From Thelephora terrestris (taxonomy: Eukaryota > Basidiomycota > Agaricomycetes > Thelephorales > Thelephoraceae), in the NCBI GenBank assembly GCA_015956445.1, contig WIUZ02000003.1, forward strand, positions 310,001 to 374,000: DNA of 64,000 nt, given 5' to 3'. Positions within the stretch are counted from its first letter, which is position 1; each line of letters opens with the position of its first letter. Below the pieces are notes generated by a model that saw nothing but the letters and a program-made list of their open reading frames with translations, made no database searches and was not told the DNA's origin. Shown piece by piece: positions 1 through 12,394 of the stretch. The position numbers and the translations under genes were made by a program.

Positions 1-595
1 CAGTTCTCAAGTCAAGTTCTCGGCTTCTCTGTGCCTTCTCTCTTGCTCCTACCAAAAACCTGCTTCAGCTACTTTACGACTTCGCGGTGATTCTCCATCG
101 CAACTCTCCGCAACCTCGGTTCCCATCCCCCTCTGCTTTGTCTCGAAACTCGTGCTTTACTCTAGTCGTCGCGGTCTTCCCCGGCGATTCTCCAGACATC
201 TTCGGGCATCTCTGAACAGATCTTCTGTTCCAGTGGTCGTACAGAACTCAACACTCAACCGGTACCCACCCCAACTGCTTGTACACTCTTTTTAGGGTAT
301 CCGACTACCCGGAGTGTTCAGCTAGTTCAACGTGGTGACTAATGCTACAAATTATCAGCTGATAAACGAAAGTGTGGCGGCCAATAGCAATTTGAGAGCA
401 TTACAAAGCAGTTACAAAGCATGACGTAGCCTGGGAATGTTCGGAAGGAATGTGGGTATGACTGACTAACAGCCAATGGCAAAAGGGGAGCATATGACTA
501 AGAAATAGGGGCATATGATGTCATGTGGGTCATGCGCAGTAAACAATAGAAATGATGACTCAACTCCTGAGTCGTGGAAAGGGCGTGGCATTTGG
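1..595. other. 5' flank, no gene recognised
   Basis: No convincing coding frame is visible. The first 250 bases are rich in C and T on the plus strand. The stretch near 340-348 ends in CTACA, which could be the end of an old LTR, but no partner or target repeat is visible, so I do not call one. The last part is the promoter region of the gene at 664. Confidence 0.4.
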
Positions 596-602
596 TATAT
601 AA
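556..602 (+). promoter_or_regulatory. TATA box and AP-1/Gcn4-like site upstream of the coiled-coil gene
   Basis: TATATAA lies at 596-602, about 62 bp before the ATG at 664. TGACTCA at 556-562 and a second half-site TGAGTC at 568-573 match the Gcn4/AP-1 type of bZIP site. TATA spacing matches other genes of this window. Binding by a Gcn4-like factor is inference. Confidence 0.5.
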
Positions 603-663
603 CCAAAGGGGGTTGGATGACTGGTCTCCCAACAAACCCACCTTTGTTACACACACAGCCAAC

Positions 664-1923
664 ATGCCTCGTGCTCAAACTCGTGTTCCCACTCGTCGTT
701 CTTCTTCTTACTCTCCTGTCCAGGAGAACAACTTCAATATCGACCGCTTCTCTCATGCTCGTCAGGATGCTTCCCGCCCTTATCCCACTTTGGGAAACGT
801 CATGGACCGGACCGCCACCGCCGACCCTAATGAGGGTTTTACCGACTTAGGTTTGGGATGCCGGTTGACATATTTAGCATGTCTGCTGACGTTCCGCTTT
901 AGGATTTAGGGATTTCATCCAGGCTTCTCGTAGGGTGTCTCGGCGCAAGTTGGCGCGCATCGAGACAAACCCTTATGCGACCGAACTCCTTAATAGGGGT
1001 GTCGAGTTCGTCACTGAGACCAACAAGACCTTCAACTCAGTGTTGGAGGCCAGCGTTATCCATACGGGTAACGTTGGGTCCATGTTGATGGATGAGATAG
1101 CTCATGTCAATGAGCGAGTTGATGGTCGTCGCGAAGAGATTGAGAAGTTGGAGAAGGAGTTCCTCGGATGTCATGAGGGCATCTTGAAGATTGAAGATGA
1201 ACAGGAGCAGCATGGTATGGCGATTGATAGGTTGAAGGTAAATGTGGGGTCGGGAGATATTTGACATCTCTAACCTAACATTTCCTTTAGGGAGAGGTGA
1301 TCACTCTGAAGGACTTGGTCCGGAGTCTTGTTGCCAAGACTGGAGAATTGGAAGACAATGAGGTACGGGGACTGGGATCGAAGATAGTTGTCATCTTCTA
1401 ACCCTGTTCCTTTGAGGTTCGCCTTACTCGTCGTGTCTCCGAGTTGACCGGAGAAGTCCGGGATCTCCAGAGGAGGTGTAGCGAGCCGGAGGTCCGAGTT
1501 GAAGAAGAGGAGCCAGAGGTTCCGTATTGGGCCGGGTCGCCGATCATCCCTAATCGGGCTGAGTCGCCACCTGCTCGTTTGTTGGTCCGTCACGAGAACA
1601 GGTTGGTTCCCATCGACGATGAGGTCATTGAGATTGGGAGCGACGAATTCTATCAGAACGTAGGAGTCGTCCGTAGGGACACTCCTCGTCCTGAGTTCGT
1701 TTCTACTCCTTGGGGTAGTCGCCGTCAATGGCCTGCTCTGGAGTATGATCCGTACGCCGAGTTCGTTCCCGATAGTGAACCAAACTCTGATACGGAGCTT
1801 CCAGATTACGATGACTTGTCGGACGTGGACCCAAACGAGATCCGGGAGCAGAACTGGTTGAATGAGGAGTTGGTGAGATCGGCATTGGAAGTAGTACAAA
1901 GGATCCGAAGAGATATTGATTAG
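664..1923 (+). CDS. Acidic coiled-coil protein of unknown function
   Basis: A four-exon model stays in frame throughout: 664-850, 903-1237, 1291-1362 and 1417-1923 (stop TAG), giving about 366 residues. All introns are 52-54 bp with GT/AG ends. The N-terminus is basic and serine rich. Residues about 90-200 are heptad-like, including VNERVDGRREEIEKLEKEF, and should form a long coiled coil. The last 100 residues are very acidic, for example DYDDLSDVDPNEIRE. No catalytic motif or known domain is seen. It could be a scaffold or a chromatin- or element-associated protein, but I do not recognise it. The start is supported by a TATA box 62 bp upstream. The gene stands alone, with no coding neighbour within 3 kb. 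Confidence 0.75.
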
Positions 1924-4778
1924 ATAACTCTTTTGTACTGTTGGCTTCCAATGAATCTTCTTTCTTGTCTATTGCGCGTGATCCATGAGTCGTAAAGCAT
2001 AATGGTTTTCATAAGTCCAATCCAAGGGTCAGATTAATAAGCCGGTTGACTTCTGCAAGAGGTCAGCGCGCGACGCTTATTAATACATCCCTTGTTGTCG
2101 GTAGCCTGAATATCTACTAGTCGTCCAGGGGCAACGGAGGGCCAGGTAGGGGGGATCTTCATATGAAGGTCCGCCGGTACATGTTCACGTATTATACCTC
2201 GGGTCTTCTGGGGTATCTTGACTAGTAGCACGTTCCACGTATTGGACTTTGAGTCGTTAAGCATAGGGCATACTGCATAATAAACAGTTTACCGCCGTGT
2301 TTAGGGCAGGGCACCAACTGACTTAGTGGTGATGAGGCGTTAAATAAAGAAAATGAAAGGGGGTAAACGGCGAAATCATCACAGCGACCAAGCTCATGAA
2401 TGGATCAGTTTCTTCAGGTGAACCACCTGCCCACTCTTGGGTGGGGTGGTAGCTATTGTTCCCGCTACCTAGGGATGTTGTTGCCACACGAATATTGTCG
2501 CGGTGCACTGGTGTGTGTTCGTGAGTCATTGAGGGTAGTAGAATCGTCCTGATTCCTCGTGTTGACGGCTGCTGCTACAGGTAACAAGTCAATAAAAACT
2601 CACTCTCAAACAATCACACTCACCACATCTCCCCGTGCGCCCCCGCGAGTCACAGTCGACGACGGGAGCGTTACCTCTGGAAGCTACAAGACGATGATGA
2701 ACCGACCTTCCATCCATAGGGAGTTGTCAAAAGTACCGTTATCAATCTCTCTAACGGTGTTGGCAACGCATCAGGTGAGGGTATATCGTGAAAGATGCCT
2801 TGTGATGTTTGTTGTTTAATGAGTCTATACTCGAAGGAGAGCCGCGATATGCAAATACACACCTAGCAGGTTCAAGGGTTCAAAGTCCAAGGGCTCGTGT
2901 ACTAGCAATGGTGATTGGAGTTAACTCAGCCAACCACCGCTAAGCTGAAACTGTGAGAAAACACGTACCTGAACTCTCAGTCCCCGAGGGAGGTTGTGGT
3001 TCGGTGAAGTTATTAATGCTCATGTTCGAGAGCCGCTTCAGTGGAGGGGAGCAGCGCAACTTCCGGAGGGGTGAAGGGAGACTCTATATATAAGGCGACA
3101 CAGCCAAACATCCTCTTCCTACAGGATGGACATACCCTGCAGCACCAGGCAAGTTGGACGGACGACTGGACAGACGAGGCACCTCACCTGAGGACTCACG
3201 GCATCTGCACCCTCGAGAGATTCGCAGAGAGAAAAACAGTTCGTCATGAGGGGCGGTGTGGAAAGTATACACCACATAAGAATGGCCTTGTTATGTTTTA
3301 CTAGCGCGGCAGTGAACTGAAACATAGTGGTTCCAGTTGGCCAATAGAAAGGGTGCGTAAGATGTGGACGTGCGGATACGTGTGTTCCGTGACCGATTCT
3401 GACAGGTGGGACTGAGGGGGAGACAATAAGACAGCGGTAAATGAGAGATGGAGGGCACAGCAAGTAATGCAATTTATCATGCTTGGACCCGGGAGTGCTC
3501 TTTGCACCGGTAACCAGCATGCTTATGCGTATACTCCCAGAAAGTGTTGCAGGACGTGCCTTCCACTGCCAAAACAGACCGCTTGTCATATCAACAAAAG
3601 AGTTCTTGGCTGCATTATCTTATTGGGTCTTGAACGGATGCAAAGTCGAGGAGAAATCGAAAATTGCCCAAATCTTCTGTGTGCATTTCAAGGAGGGCTG
3701 TGGGTAGAGGGTGCATCCATCGTGGGAGGAGGGAAGACGTTCCGGGTGGATCCGGTTCGACGGCAACGCACCTTGACTTGACCCACCACCCAAACCTCAT
3801 AGCAGGTGACAACTTCTCCGACATTGCTTCACGGCACTTCAGCTAAACTAAACTCAGGTGGACAAAGCAATGGGGACGAAACTGCGGGTTAGGTCATGCA
3901 AGGGTCAGAAGCCGGTTGCGGTTGGGCTCGCAAATGAAAATGTCGGTTTGTTTCTGGTACATTCACTAATCTACATATCTCGCCTTTTAGAAGGTTTGAT
4001 AGCCTTGCAAAATATCATCTGTATTTCTCAGCCTGATCGCAAATCGTCAGTCACCTTTCGGTCTCGCCCCAATCTCATCAGGTTGCATGGCAAGAAGCAA
4101 GTTTCTAACGACCAGTCGTACGCAGCCCATAACATCTACAAGTCTCGCTGGGTCACCATGTCCAGGGCTTCTGCAGGGACTCATTCGTGTCAATGGGGCA
4201 ACTTGAATCCCTGAACAGGAACTCCGCCTAGCCCCAGCCCATGGGCCACAACTTTGATGCCAACCACCGGGGAACACTGACCCTTCTGTCAATAGGGTCG
4301 TGGGCGAGTTTTCATCGGAGGTGGTCGAATTACGCGTGGAAACGGAACGGCCGTACTCGAATCCAGACTAACGGATGATCATTGAAGATGAAAAATTGGT
4401 TCCTGGCTCGCATCAGTGAACCGGGGGCCTTGGTATATCACCGCAAGAATGGTGCCTGTCTGGGCGCCGCTGCTCCACTCGTCCTCCTATGGACATTCTC
4501 CTCACGCGTCCTCTCCGACTCCCTCGGCGACTCAGTGAACGCAGTCTTACACTCTTTTGATGTTTGTACTAAATATGTGAACGAGGGAGACTCCGATAGG
4601 CAAAAAGAAGATGAATGGATCCACAAACCCTTCAGCTGTTCGCTCATAGTGCGGTGCCACTAGCCGAAAGTCTGCAATCCACCACTGGACGGAGAGCAGA
4701 GCAAACTGTGTCGTGCGCTACTCTCTACCTCGAGGTGCATTTGATTACTTTGCATACATCACAGTCACGCATGCACTG
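1924..4778. other. Gene-poor stretch
   Basis: Only short overlapping open frames with no protein-like composition or splice-consistent continuation are seen. A TATA-like run (CTATATATAAG) near 3080 on the plus strand has no credible gene behind it. It may be decayed coding DNA. Confidence 0.4.
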
Positions 4779-4870
4779 AAGACCCTACGAGCCCATTGTG
4801 AGCGACTGCGACGGGCCTTTCGTCGTTGCGAACGGCCCACTGGTCATTCAGGTCAAAGAGCGCGTCCAAC
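4779..4870 (+). pseudogene. Relic of a coding exon, copy 1
   Basis: About 90 bp are shared with 13540-13628 at roughly 85 percent by eye. In the frame reading PYEPIVSDCDGPFVVANG, many differences between the copies fall at third codon positions (for example tgc gac versus tgt gat), as expected if both derive from a coding exon. No flanking exons continue it. The parent gene is not in the window and I do not recognise the family. Confidence 0.45.
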
Positions 4871-5609
4871 CCCGAGGCTACCCACCACATGTCCACAACT
4901 CGTTCTTCGTCATTTCCGGTTCTTCCACTTCCACTTCGGCCTTTGACAGTGGGACGGCAACTGTGATAATGCTTTTCGCCAGTTCCTCCTTTCCGAAAAC
5001 CAATGCCAGGTACTAAGGCGTCTGCATATCGTCCTGCTAGCCTCCAGGTCCATCACGACTTCTACGCCGCCTCCAGACTTCAGTTTCACTAGTGACACGT
5101 TAACGAATGACCAAACCGAAATCAAACTCTAGAACCCTGTGGGCTTCCCCTCTTGCTTCCCCATAGAGTGATCTGTGACACAAACTAGATTTTGATAGTA
5201 TGGTGAGAGTGGGGGCTAAGGCATGAAACGATGAAACGAGTGGTGTATGTGTTGTCGAAAGAGCGTCGGGCGCAAATCAAAGACTCGATCGAAACATATC
5301 TCTCTGACACATTGCTCGCCAGTGCTCCATTGGTGATCACATCGGCCATTGAACACTCCTCGCTCGCACGAGACTTCCTCTCTTGCCTCAAGAACACACA
5401 TAACCCACGAGGAGTCTGACAATTCGGCGGCGGTTAGACGCAGTGGAGTAGCACAGACCCAAGGTGTTTGTTGTTTGCGTTTAGCGACCTTATTGTTCTC
5501 CTTGGAGTCAAGGACTGAAGTCACCATAGAGTATGTGGTATTAGACAAGGACACCCGATTGCCGATGGGGAAAAGATAAGGTACAAACATCCGCAGAGAA
5601 AAAAAAAGA
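4871..5609. other. No gene recognised
   Basis: Several overlapping short frames on both strands show no splice-consistent model and no familiar motif. Confidence 0.35.
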
Positions 5610-5917
5610 AAAGGTGGTCGATGCGGGTACAGTGCGAGTCCACAAATACAGGTGCTCGAAAACAGGAACGAACAACGAGGAACTTGTACGAAGACATTGA
5701 AGGAGGAAGGGGAAATTTTGACATGACGGAAGCCGAAAATGGGGTGAACAATAAGCATATGAGTGAGTCGCGGGAGTCCCAAGCGGCCAAAGCGCCGTCG
5801 ACCTCGTCAAGAGCTGGGGTATATGGTACTACAACAAAAGAAAAGGAAAGAAAAGAGAATGCGACGAGTTGGAGATAAGTTCCAAAGCCCGTGGCGGCGG
5901 GTTCTAGATCCATCCAC

Positions 5918-5927
5918 TATATATAAG
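5918..5927 (+). promoter_or_regulatory. TATA-like site antisense to the 3' end of M1
   Basis: TATATATAAG followed by AGGACGGGCTCTC lies on the plus strand just past the M1 stop. Similar blocks follow M2 (AAATACAAAAGGCGGGCTCTC near 9153) and M4 (CCTATAAGAGAAGGGTGCTC near 22594). No plus-strand ORF follows. It may drive antisense RNA or may simply be conserved 3' UTR. Confidence 0.3.
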
Positions 5928-5992
5928 AGGACGGGCTCTCGTCCGAAAAACCCACAATTGGCCACATCGCACAGGCGTGCTCCATTCCTTCA

Positions 5993-7294
5993 TCAGGCAC
6001 GAAACACGCCATAATGCTGGTTCTCCCCCTCGGAGCTTCTCTGGCCACCGGCCTGCGAGGTCACCCGAGCCAATGCTTCAAACACGCAAAGTGACTAAGT
6101 CTCCAAAAATCGTAGGAAAATAATGGATACATACCGCGGTCGAGCACCTTGAGATCACCCAGCTTGGTGTCTTGTGGGCTCACGATGTTCCTTAGTTCGT
6201 CAAAGCACTCGCGAAGCTCTAACCGCTTCTTCGCTAGTCGTTGAGGCTTGGTTTGCCAACCTTGGGTCGTCTCGCGCTCCGGAACATTCCCTCCTAAGTG
6301 TGTGATGACTAACAGACAAGCATCAGTAACGCTTCTAGACGTCGAAGAAGCTGACATACGTGTTTGAAGGGTCAAGAGTTCATCCTGCGTTGAGGGAATC
6401 CCCAATGCTTTGCGGATATGAGAAAGGCACGTCTTCTTTCCATCCTCATTTTGGGTACGGTCGTATCTACTCCTCGAGGTCGATGGGGTTGGCTCGCTCG
6501 ACTGCTGCCAAGGCCGAGCCGAGCCGGTCGAAGTTCCTGCCACTTGGGCTGAAGTGTTTGTCCACTCCTGGTGCTCACTAGTCCCAGCGTCTGGGAGGTT
6601 GTCGTCTGCTTCGTTGTTGCCACCGTCGCCACTGAAGTGACCCCTGTTGTCATACCATGGACCCACCGGAGGAAGCGGTATCGTCTCCGACCTAGGCGCC
6701 GACGGCGACTTCCAAGGATAAGAAACCAAGGGGTCACCGACGTTCAATACAAGCAGTCGAGGGTCCGATGGCATGGCTCCGTAGAACTCTGCAGGACCAG
6801 GTGGCGGTGGCATCTCCGGTGACAGCTGCAACACCCGCATTCGAGAGTAAGTGCTCCGTCATGAAGCAACAGTGGCGGTACGTACCATTTGAAAGTCGGT
6901 GACGGTTTGCGGAATGGGCATTGGAGTAGGGTCTAGCCTCATTCGATGGTCGCCATCGAAGACCGCAGGTGGTACTAGTCGGTGAATAAAGACCGTATAT
7001 TAGTGATAGACTGTGAAAAGTGTAGCATATAACATACCAAACGGATCTGAATCCGAATCATTTGAGAAGTCTCCATGCCACGACCAGTCCTCGTCGGTGG
7101 GAGCGACCCCCGGTATAGAATCGGAGGGATACATACGGCTCCAAGCCTCTCGAGCTGTAGGTGAACAACGTTTAGTAAACGGCCAAGCGGAACGAGGGAT
7201 AAACCACGAAGGGGTCCGCACCTTCCATCCCATACCTCTCGATGTCGTCATCAAGGTCAAACCATGTGAGTTCGGGTACCCTCGTTGAAGACAT
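5993..7294 (-). CDS. Double helix-loop-helix-like protein M1
   Basis: Six exons remain in frame: 7294-7222, about 7154-7037, 6974-6886, 6825-6360, 6308-6135 and 6075-5993 (stop TGA). The N-terminus MSSTRVPELTWFDLDDDIE is acidic, followed by a long Pro/Ser/Thr-rich linker. Module 1 has basic helix 1 GKKTCLSHIRKALGI and helix 2 LQTLITHLGGNVPE. Module 2 has KKRLELRECFDELRNIV and LKVLDRALARVTSQ. Both match the general bHLH pattern (basic/Leu helix, loop, helix with [VI]L..A....L), though the usual DNA-contact Glu is not clear. Each helix 2 is split by a phase-1 intron at the same codon. It is probably a nuclear dimerising regulator, by inference. Closest relative is M2 in the duplicated unit. The start is supported by a TATA box 57 bp upstream. 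Confidence 0.7.
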
Positions 7295-7350
7295 AGCACT
7301 AGCAGAGACGAGTATTTGGTTGGCGGAACCCCAAGCGATGGGATGCGGTC

Positions 7351-7379
7351 TATATACCAGACGGCACACCGGAACGTCC
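7351..7379 (-). promoter_or_regulatory. M1 promoter: TATA box plus ACGT-core motif
   Basis: Read on the minus strand, GGACGTTCC (7371-7379) precedes the TATATA box (7351-7356) by about 20 bp, and the ATG follows 57 bp later. The same arrangement is present at M2, M4 and M5. Confidence 0.55.
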
Positions 7380-8480
7380 GTCTCATCCAAGGCGGGGTGG
7401 TGTACTCATCCACACGCGAGAAACTACAATGAACAGTTGGACGGGCAGAATTTGCAGGGTTCCACAGAGAACTTACCGCGTTACTATTCCTGCGCAGCTC
7501 AACAGAAGACCGTGAGGAGGCGATGCAGAATTGGTGAAATGCATCGCGTAAGATTCGTTTTACTCTGGCGAAGGGAGCAGTTCAGAATGCATGAGGATAT
7601 ATTCCGTCTATCAGGACGATGGTATGTGGACGTTCGAATGGACGTTTTGGGCCTTTGCCATGCAGCCCATTCATATCGGTTGGTGATGCCATCAGGAGTT
7701 TAGCCATGCAGGTAGGATTAGGACAGCCGCCGCCGCCGCGATACTGCCTCAAGTACCGACGGTGATCAGCCTGAACTCATTGAAGGTTTCTGATTGGCTA
7801 GAGAGTGATGGCATCACCTTGCCTAGATTGGTGTCAATGGGATGGTGTATCGTTGTGCATGGTCCCTCTAACACTGGCTGCACCGGTCAGCCATGCCCTC
7901 TCACGTATAGCCCTACAAAAAAGCCGCAGCAGAGGGTTTGGACGGGTCGTTCGTCGTTGCCAAATTGCCAACGTAAGAAGTCAGCTGTACACGTAGCTTC
8001 ACTGAAATCACCTTCGTCCTCGGGCCAGAACGAACAAAGGGACGACGTATAGATCAGGGAAGACGTCGCGATAGATTTGGGTGGGTCTAGACTCTAGACG
8101 GGGAGTCGATATGAGACTGGAGGGTTTCAGCTGTTTCAGTCCAGCTTGAGCGAGGGCCATGCGGCGTGAGCTGGGCGTGTCGGTCGCCCTAAAAGATGTT
8201 CTCGGGTAGAGCCGGAATCCACCTTGATGGTGGCTTGCGTTCTAACTTCTCGGGCTTTGCCACAATCGTCAAGGACAGAAATAAATCAGGGGAGAATTCA
8301 CCACGCCACCACTTGCGCAAACGGATTGTGCAAATTCGGGCCAAATACCATCCCATTGCCTTCCAGCACTCGTCCCCCTCGGGTTCGCGTTCCCCGTACA
8401 GAAATTACACGACAGCTGATCCGGACGGCAGCGGATCATTAAGAGCGATTCCGAACTCCGAACCCGCAACTCGACCAACC

Positions 8481-8899
8481 GTCGAAAATGGCTGAGGTGG
8501 TTACGATCCAGAAACTCCTGAAACTTGACCACGAAAACGCCCGCGGTTCTAGGTGATTCTCCAAACCCTTTGTTGCCTGTGCTAGTTGCCAACCTGCCTT
8601 TATCTCTGCATAGTGGATGGGTAACGTCGAACCGAGCGTCTAATGCATTCGTTTTCCACGTTCACGATTGACTTGACACATCGTTGCCTCATACCTTCTG
8701 ACCACCTTGCTCAGAACCCCAGTTCGTCATCCGCATAAGCTCAAGTTCTGGACGCTCGAACCACCGTAAGAGAGCTTGTATCGGAGGGTGCAATATGCGC
8801 GTGATCGATATCTGGCCATGGTCAATATGTAAACGCGGACACACGACCGCCAACGATAAAACATGAGGCACACATGCCACAAAACAAAAAACGAAGGTG
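8481..8899. other. Spacer between the two duplication units
   Basis: No coding frame with protein-like features is seen. It joins the upstream flank of M1 to the downstream flank of M2. Confidence 0.4.
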
Positions 8900-9270
8900 A
8901 TAGATATGGGTACAACGTACTAGGTCCACAATTACAAAAACGATATGAAAACAGCCAGATAGGCACTGAACAATGAAAACAACAATTTGACACGGAAACC
9001 GAAAACGGGGAAACAATGAGTGAGTGAGTCGCGCCGATCCCAAGCGGCCAAAGCGCCGTCGTGTCGTCAAGAGCTAGTTAGAAAGAAAAGAAAAGAGAGT
9101 GCGAAAGATTTGGAATTCATTCCCTAGTCCGTGCGGATGCTCCCGGTCCGCCAAATACAAAAGGCGGGCTCTCCACACGAGAACGCCTCGCGCCCATACC
9201 CTGTTATTCCCGCCATCCGCCACATCACACCACAATACAACACCGAGCCACACAGGCGTACTCCGCCCTC

Positions 9271-10411
9271 TCATCGGACACGAAACACGCCGTATTGCTG
9301 GTACTCTCCCTCAGAGCCCCTCTGGCCAACAACCTGCGAAGTCACCAACTCCCATGCTAAAAATCCACAAGAGTCTTGAGCTTATGGTTTTCGCGTGAAA
9401 TGAATGGTTAATTTACCAAGGGTTAGGACTTTGAGGTCCCCCAGCCTCGCGTTCCGTGGGCTAACTATGTTCCTCAGCTCACGAAAGCACTCGCGAAGCT
9501 CCGCCCGCTTCTTCGCTTGCCGCCGAGGCTTCGTTAGCCAGCCATGGGAGGTCTCGTGCTCCGGAACAGTTCCGCCCAGGTGCTGAATGACTGGCGCAGG
9601 GAGGTGTCAAGGTCCACTTCCGAGACCAGAAAATCTGACGTACGTTTCTGGAGGGTCGGGAGCTCATCCTCCGTCGAAGAAATTCCCAGCGCTTCGCGGA
9701 TATGAGAGAGGCGCGACCTCTTTCCCTCCTCGTTTTCGGCGCGGTTGTACTTGCCCCTGGAGCTTGATGGGGTTGACCTGCTTGACTGCTGCCAAGGCCG
9801 TGATTATAGACGATTGTTTCTGGTCGGGGTGAAAAATGCTGCTCGCCTCAGAGTGGATATCATTCTCTATTATTTCGGGCTTGGCTGGAGCCAAGCTGGC
9901 CGATGCTCCAGACCCTTGGGCTGAAGTAGGCCTTGGTGTTATCCCCGGCGCTAGCTGCAATACCAGCGTTTGAGGATAAGCGCTCCGTCATTAAACGATC
10001 GTCGCGGTGCGTACCATTTGAAATTCGTGACCAGTTTGCGAAATGAACTGTGGAGCGGGTGCTAGTCCTCTATCGAAGGTCCCCGGTGGTACTGATTTGT
10101 GAATATGATATGGACCATATGTTACTAATAGCTTGTGTAAGGCGTAGTGAACACCCACCAAACAGATCGGGATCAGAAAGATTTGAAGAGTCTCCAGGCC
10201 AAAGCCACTTTTGGTTGGTGGGAATGGCCCCCGCTGTGGAAGTGGAGGGAAACAGGCGGTTCCAATCCTCCTGCGCTGTAGGTGAGATGTATTTAAAACT
10301 CCCATGCGGGACAAGGGTATGCTACTAGGGGGACGAACCTTCAATCAAGAACCTCTCGAGATCATCATCTAGATCAACCCATGTGAGTTCGGGTGCCCCC
10401 GTTGTAGACAT
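9271..10411 (-). CDS. Double helix-loop-helix-like protein M2
   Basis: Paralogue of M1 with the same exon plan. It starts MSTTGAPELTWVDLDDDLER at 10411 and ends ...GEYQQYGVFRVR at 9271 (TGA). Module 1 has NEEGKRSRLSHIREALGI and LIQHLGGTVPEHE. Module 2 has KKRAELRECFRELRNIVS and LKVLTLAWELVTSQ. The intron-split codon is conserved in both modules. The linker exon is shorter than in M1. The frame that carries module 1 has a stop just upstream, near 9805, so either an extra intron is used or the linker is damaged. The flanking exons look under constraint. A TATA box lies 60 bp upstream. Confidence 0.6.
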
Positions 10412-10470
10412 ACTGGTAAAGGCCAGTATACGCGATTGATGGAACCCCAAGCGATGGTTCATGGTCTGTC

Positions 10471-10499
10471 TATATACCAGACGGCATACCGGAACGTCC
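10471..10499 (-). promoter_or_regulatory. M2 promoter: TATA box plus ACGT-core motif
   Basis: TATATA at 10471-10476 and GGACGTTCC at 10491-10499 (minus-strand reading) have the same 20-bp spacing as in M1. Upstream both share a GGCGGGG-rich stretch. Confidence 0.55.
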
Positions 10500-11480
10500 G
10501 TTTTAGCTGGGGGCGGGGTTTAATGTATGGCAACAATTCTTCTGCGGATGCGGGAACCTACATCAACCGGTTCGACGGTTGGACAGATAGAAAGCTGAAC
10601 ATTTCCACAGCGAACTCACCACGTCCCTGTTCCTCCACAGTTCAACAAAACAAACCCGCAAGGATGCTTTGCAAAAATAGGTGAAATGCATCACCTAATA
10701 TCACCACTGTCGCGGTGAAGTCAGCGGGGTAGTAAAACTAATCCAGGACACATGAGGATATATGCCGTCTATCGAAACGCAGACGTTCAGAAGGACGTTT
10801 TGGGGGTTCCGCCCTGAAGTTCGGTCGTATCAGTCAATGATGCAGGAAAGATTGGCGGGACAGCCACCGCCGCAATACTGTCCCGTTCCGGATAAGTCGG
10901 TGATCATCCTGAACTTATTGGAGGTTTCCGATTGGCTGGAGAGTGAGATTGTGTGACATCCACCGTGACCAGGTGGGGGAAATGGAACAGCGGCGTCACT
11001 CAAGGTCCCTCCAGCGCCGGATGAGCTGGCAAGCCATGCCCTCTCGCGTACAACCCGACGAGGAAGCTGCAGGAGGGGCGTTGGACGGGTCGTTCGTCGT
11101 TGTCAAGTTGCCAGCGGAAGAATCCATCTGTCCGTGTAGCTGCCCCGTCGCTGCGAAATCGCCTACATTCTCGGTTTAGAACGAACAGAAGGACGGTGAT
11201 AGATCAGGGAAGGTTTCATGATAAATTTGGGTGGGTCTAGACCGCAAGTCGATATGAAACTGGAGGGTTTCAGTCCAGTCCAAGCAGGGTCCGTGAGCTG
11301 GACGTGTCGGTCACCAAAAAAGATGTTTCGGGTAGAACCGACATCCGCCTTCATGGCACCTTGTCAGCGCCCTTGAGCTTTGCCACGATCATCTTCCCCG
11401 ACCTCGGCAAATTCCATCAGTCAGCGCAACCCCGCGGCCCCCAACTTCAGCTTCAACTTCGGCTCCCGAGCCGGTACCAG

Positions 11481-12394
11481 TTCCCCAGGCATCGATGGTC
11501 AACTTTCCACGCGAGCAGCCCTTTGGGAACAGCTCGTGAACTCATGTTTTTCACGACACGTCTCAACATGCCTCCAGACAATGGTCAGGTTAGTAACTCT
11601 TCCCTCAATGTTCACATTGAATTTTTGCACAACAGAAGCTCCGACCGGTGGAAAAGAAAGCTTAATGGAAACGCAAATCCGTCCACCATCTATTCACATC
11701 ACCACGCCACTGGCCAACTCAAAGCCCGCGACGCACAATCGCGCGGAACGGAAAGCGACACCCGCCCTACCTACTTGCTGCCTTGTGGAATACTTTTTTA
11801 GGGCAGCTTCTAGCACACCTGCATCCTAAACTGTTCAATTTTCAGTGTTCAACGGCTGGGCGTGGGCAATGGAAGAATACCTGCTCGAATTCGTCGCGAA
11901 GTGAAACAACCCACACACTAACCAATGAGAGCAGCTCCCGTCTATCTCACGACAATGCTCTCAGAAGTCTCCGTTCGCTCCGGGATCTGCAGGTGTGCCT
12001 CACTGGGCCGGGCGTCTCCCATATCTCCCTCGCCTATCCTTGTTATCTCCGACTTTCTTGTTACCTACCCCGGTATCTTCTCAGTCACAATTCTATCACA
12101 ACACTGATATAACGTCAAAGCGTGCGGTAGATTCTACGGTATACACACTCTACCCACAGACAATAGACTAGGAATTACGAGGGCACGACCGTAAAAACTT
12201 TGTGAAACCGCCGAGTAGGAGAACAGTAATACAAGTCGTTGTCACAAAATGGACCAGTGAGGGGACCGCATAAACTAGAAAACGAAACAAGTACGAAAAT
12301 AGGAAGGTGTATGGCGGACGAGGCGCTTGTAGGACAAACCCGTCAGCGCAGAGCACGATCTCTGGCCAGGGTAAAATAAAACAATTCCCTCCGA
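11481..12394. other. No gene recognised
   Basis: Plus-strand frames between 11304 and 12112 overlap one another and lack protein-like composition. Nothing familiar is present on the minus strand. Confidence 0.4.

Larger units (their letters stand above)
5610..8480. repeat. Direct duplication, unit A (contains M1)
   Basis: This block and 8900-11480 are diverged copies in the same orientation. Matching landmarks in order are: GAGTCGCG...CCCAAGCGGCCAAAGCGCC (5764 and 9025), the 3' flank with GGCGTRCTCC, the whole gene M1/M2 with identical intron positions, the promoter TATATACCAGACGGCA, the block ATTGGCTRGAGAGTGA (near 7793 and 10933), and the GATGTTYTCGGGTAGARCCG block (near 8195 and 11322). 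Boundaries are approximate. Confidence 0.75.
8900..11480. repeat. Direct duplication, unit B (contains M2)
   Basis: This is the partner of 5610-8480. The order and orientation of all landmarks are kept, so the two arose by tandem segmental duplication. Divergence is substantial in the linker of the gene and in the flanks, so the event is not recent. Confidence 0.75.

Noticed and set aside
515-850. Overlapping plus-strand frame across the first gene
   Set aside because: The spliced frame starting at 664 explains the region better and joins cleanly through three introns.
3041-3304. Plus-strand frame after a TATA-like run near 3080
   Set aside because: No continuation by splicing and no recognisable protein feature.
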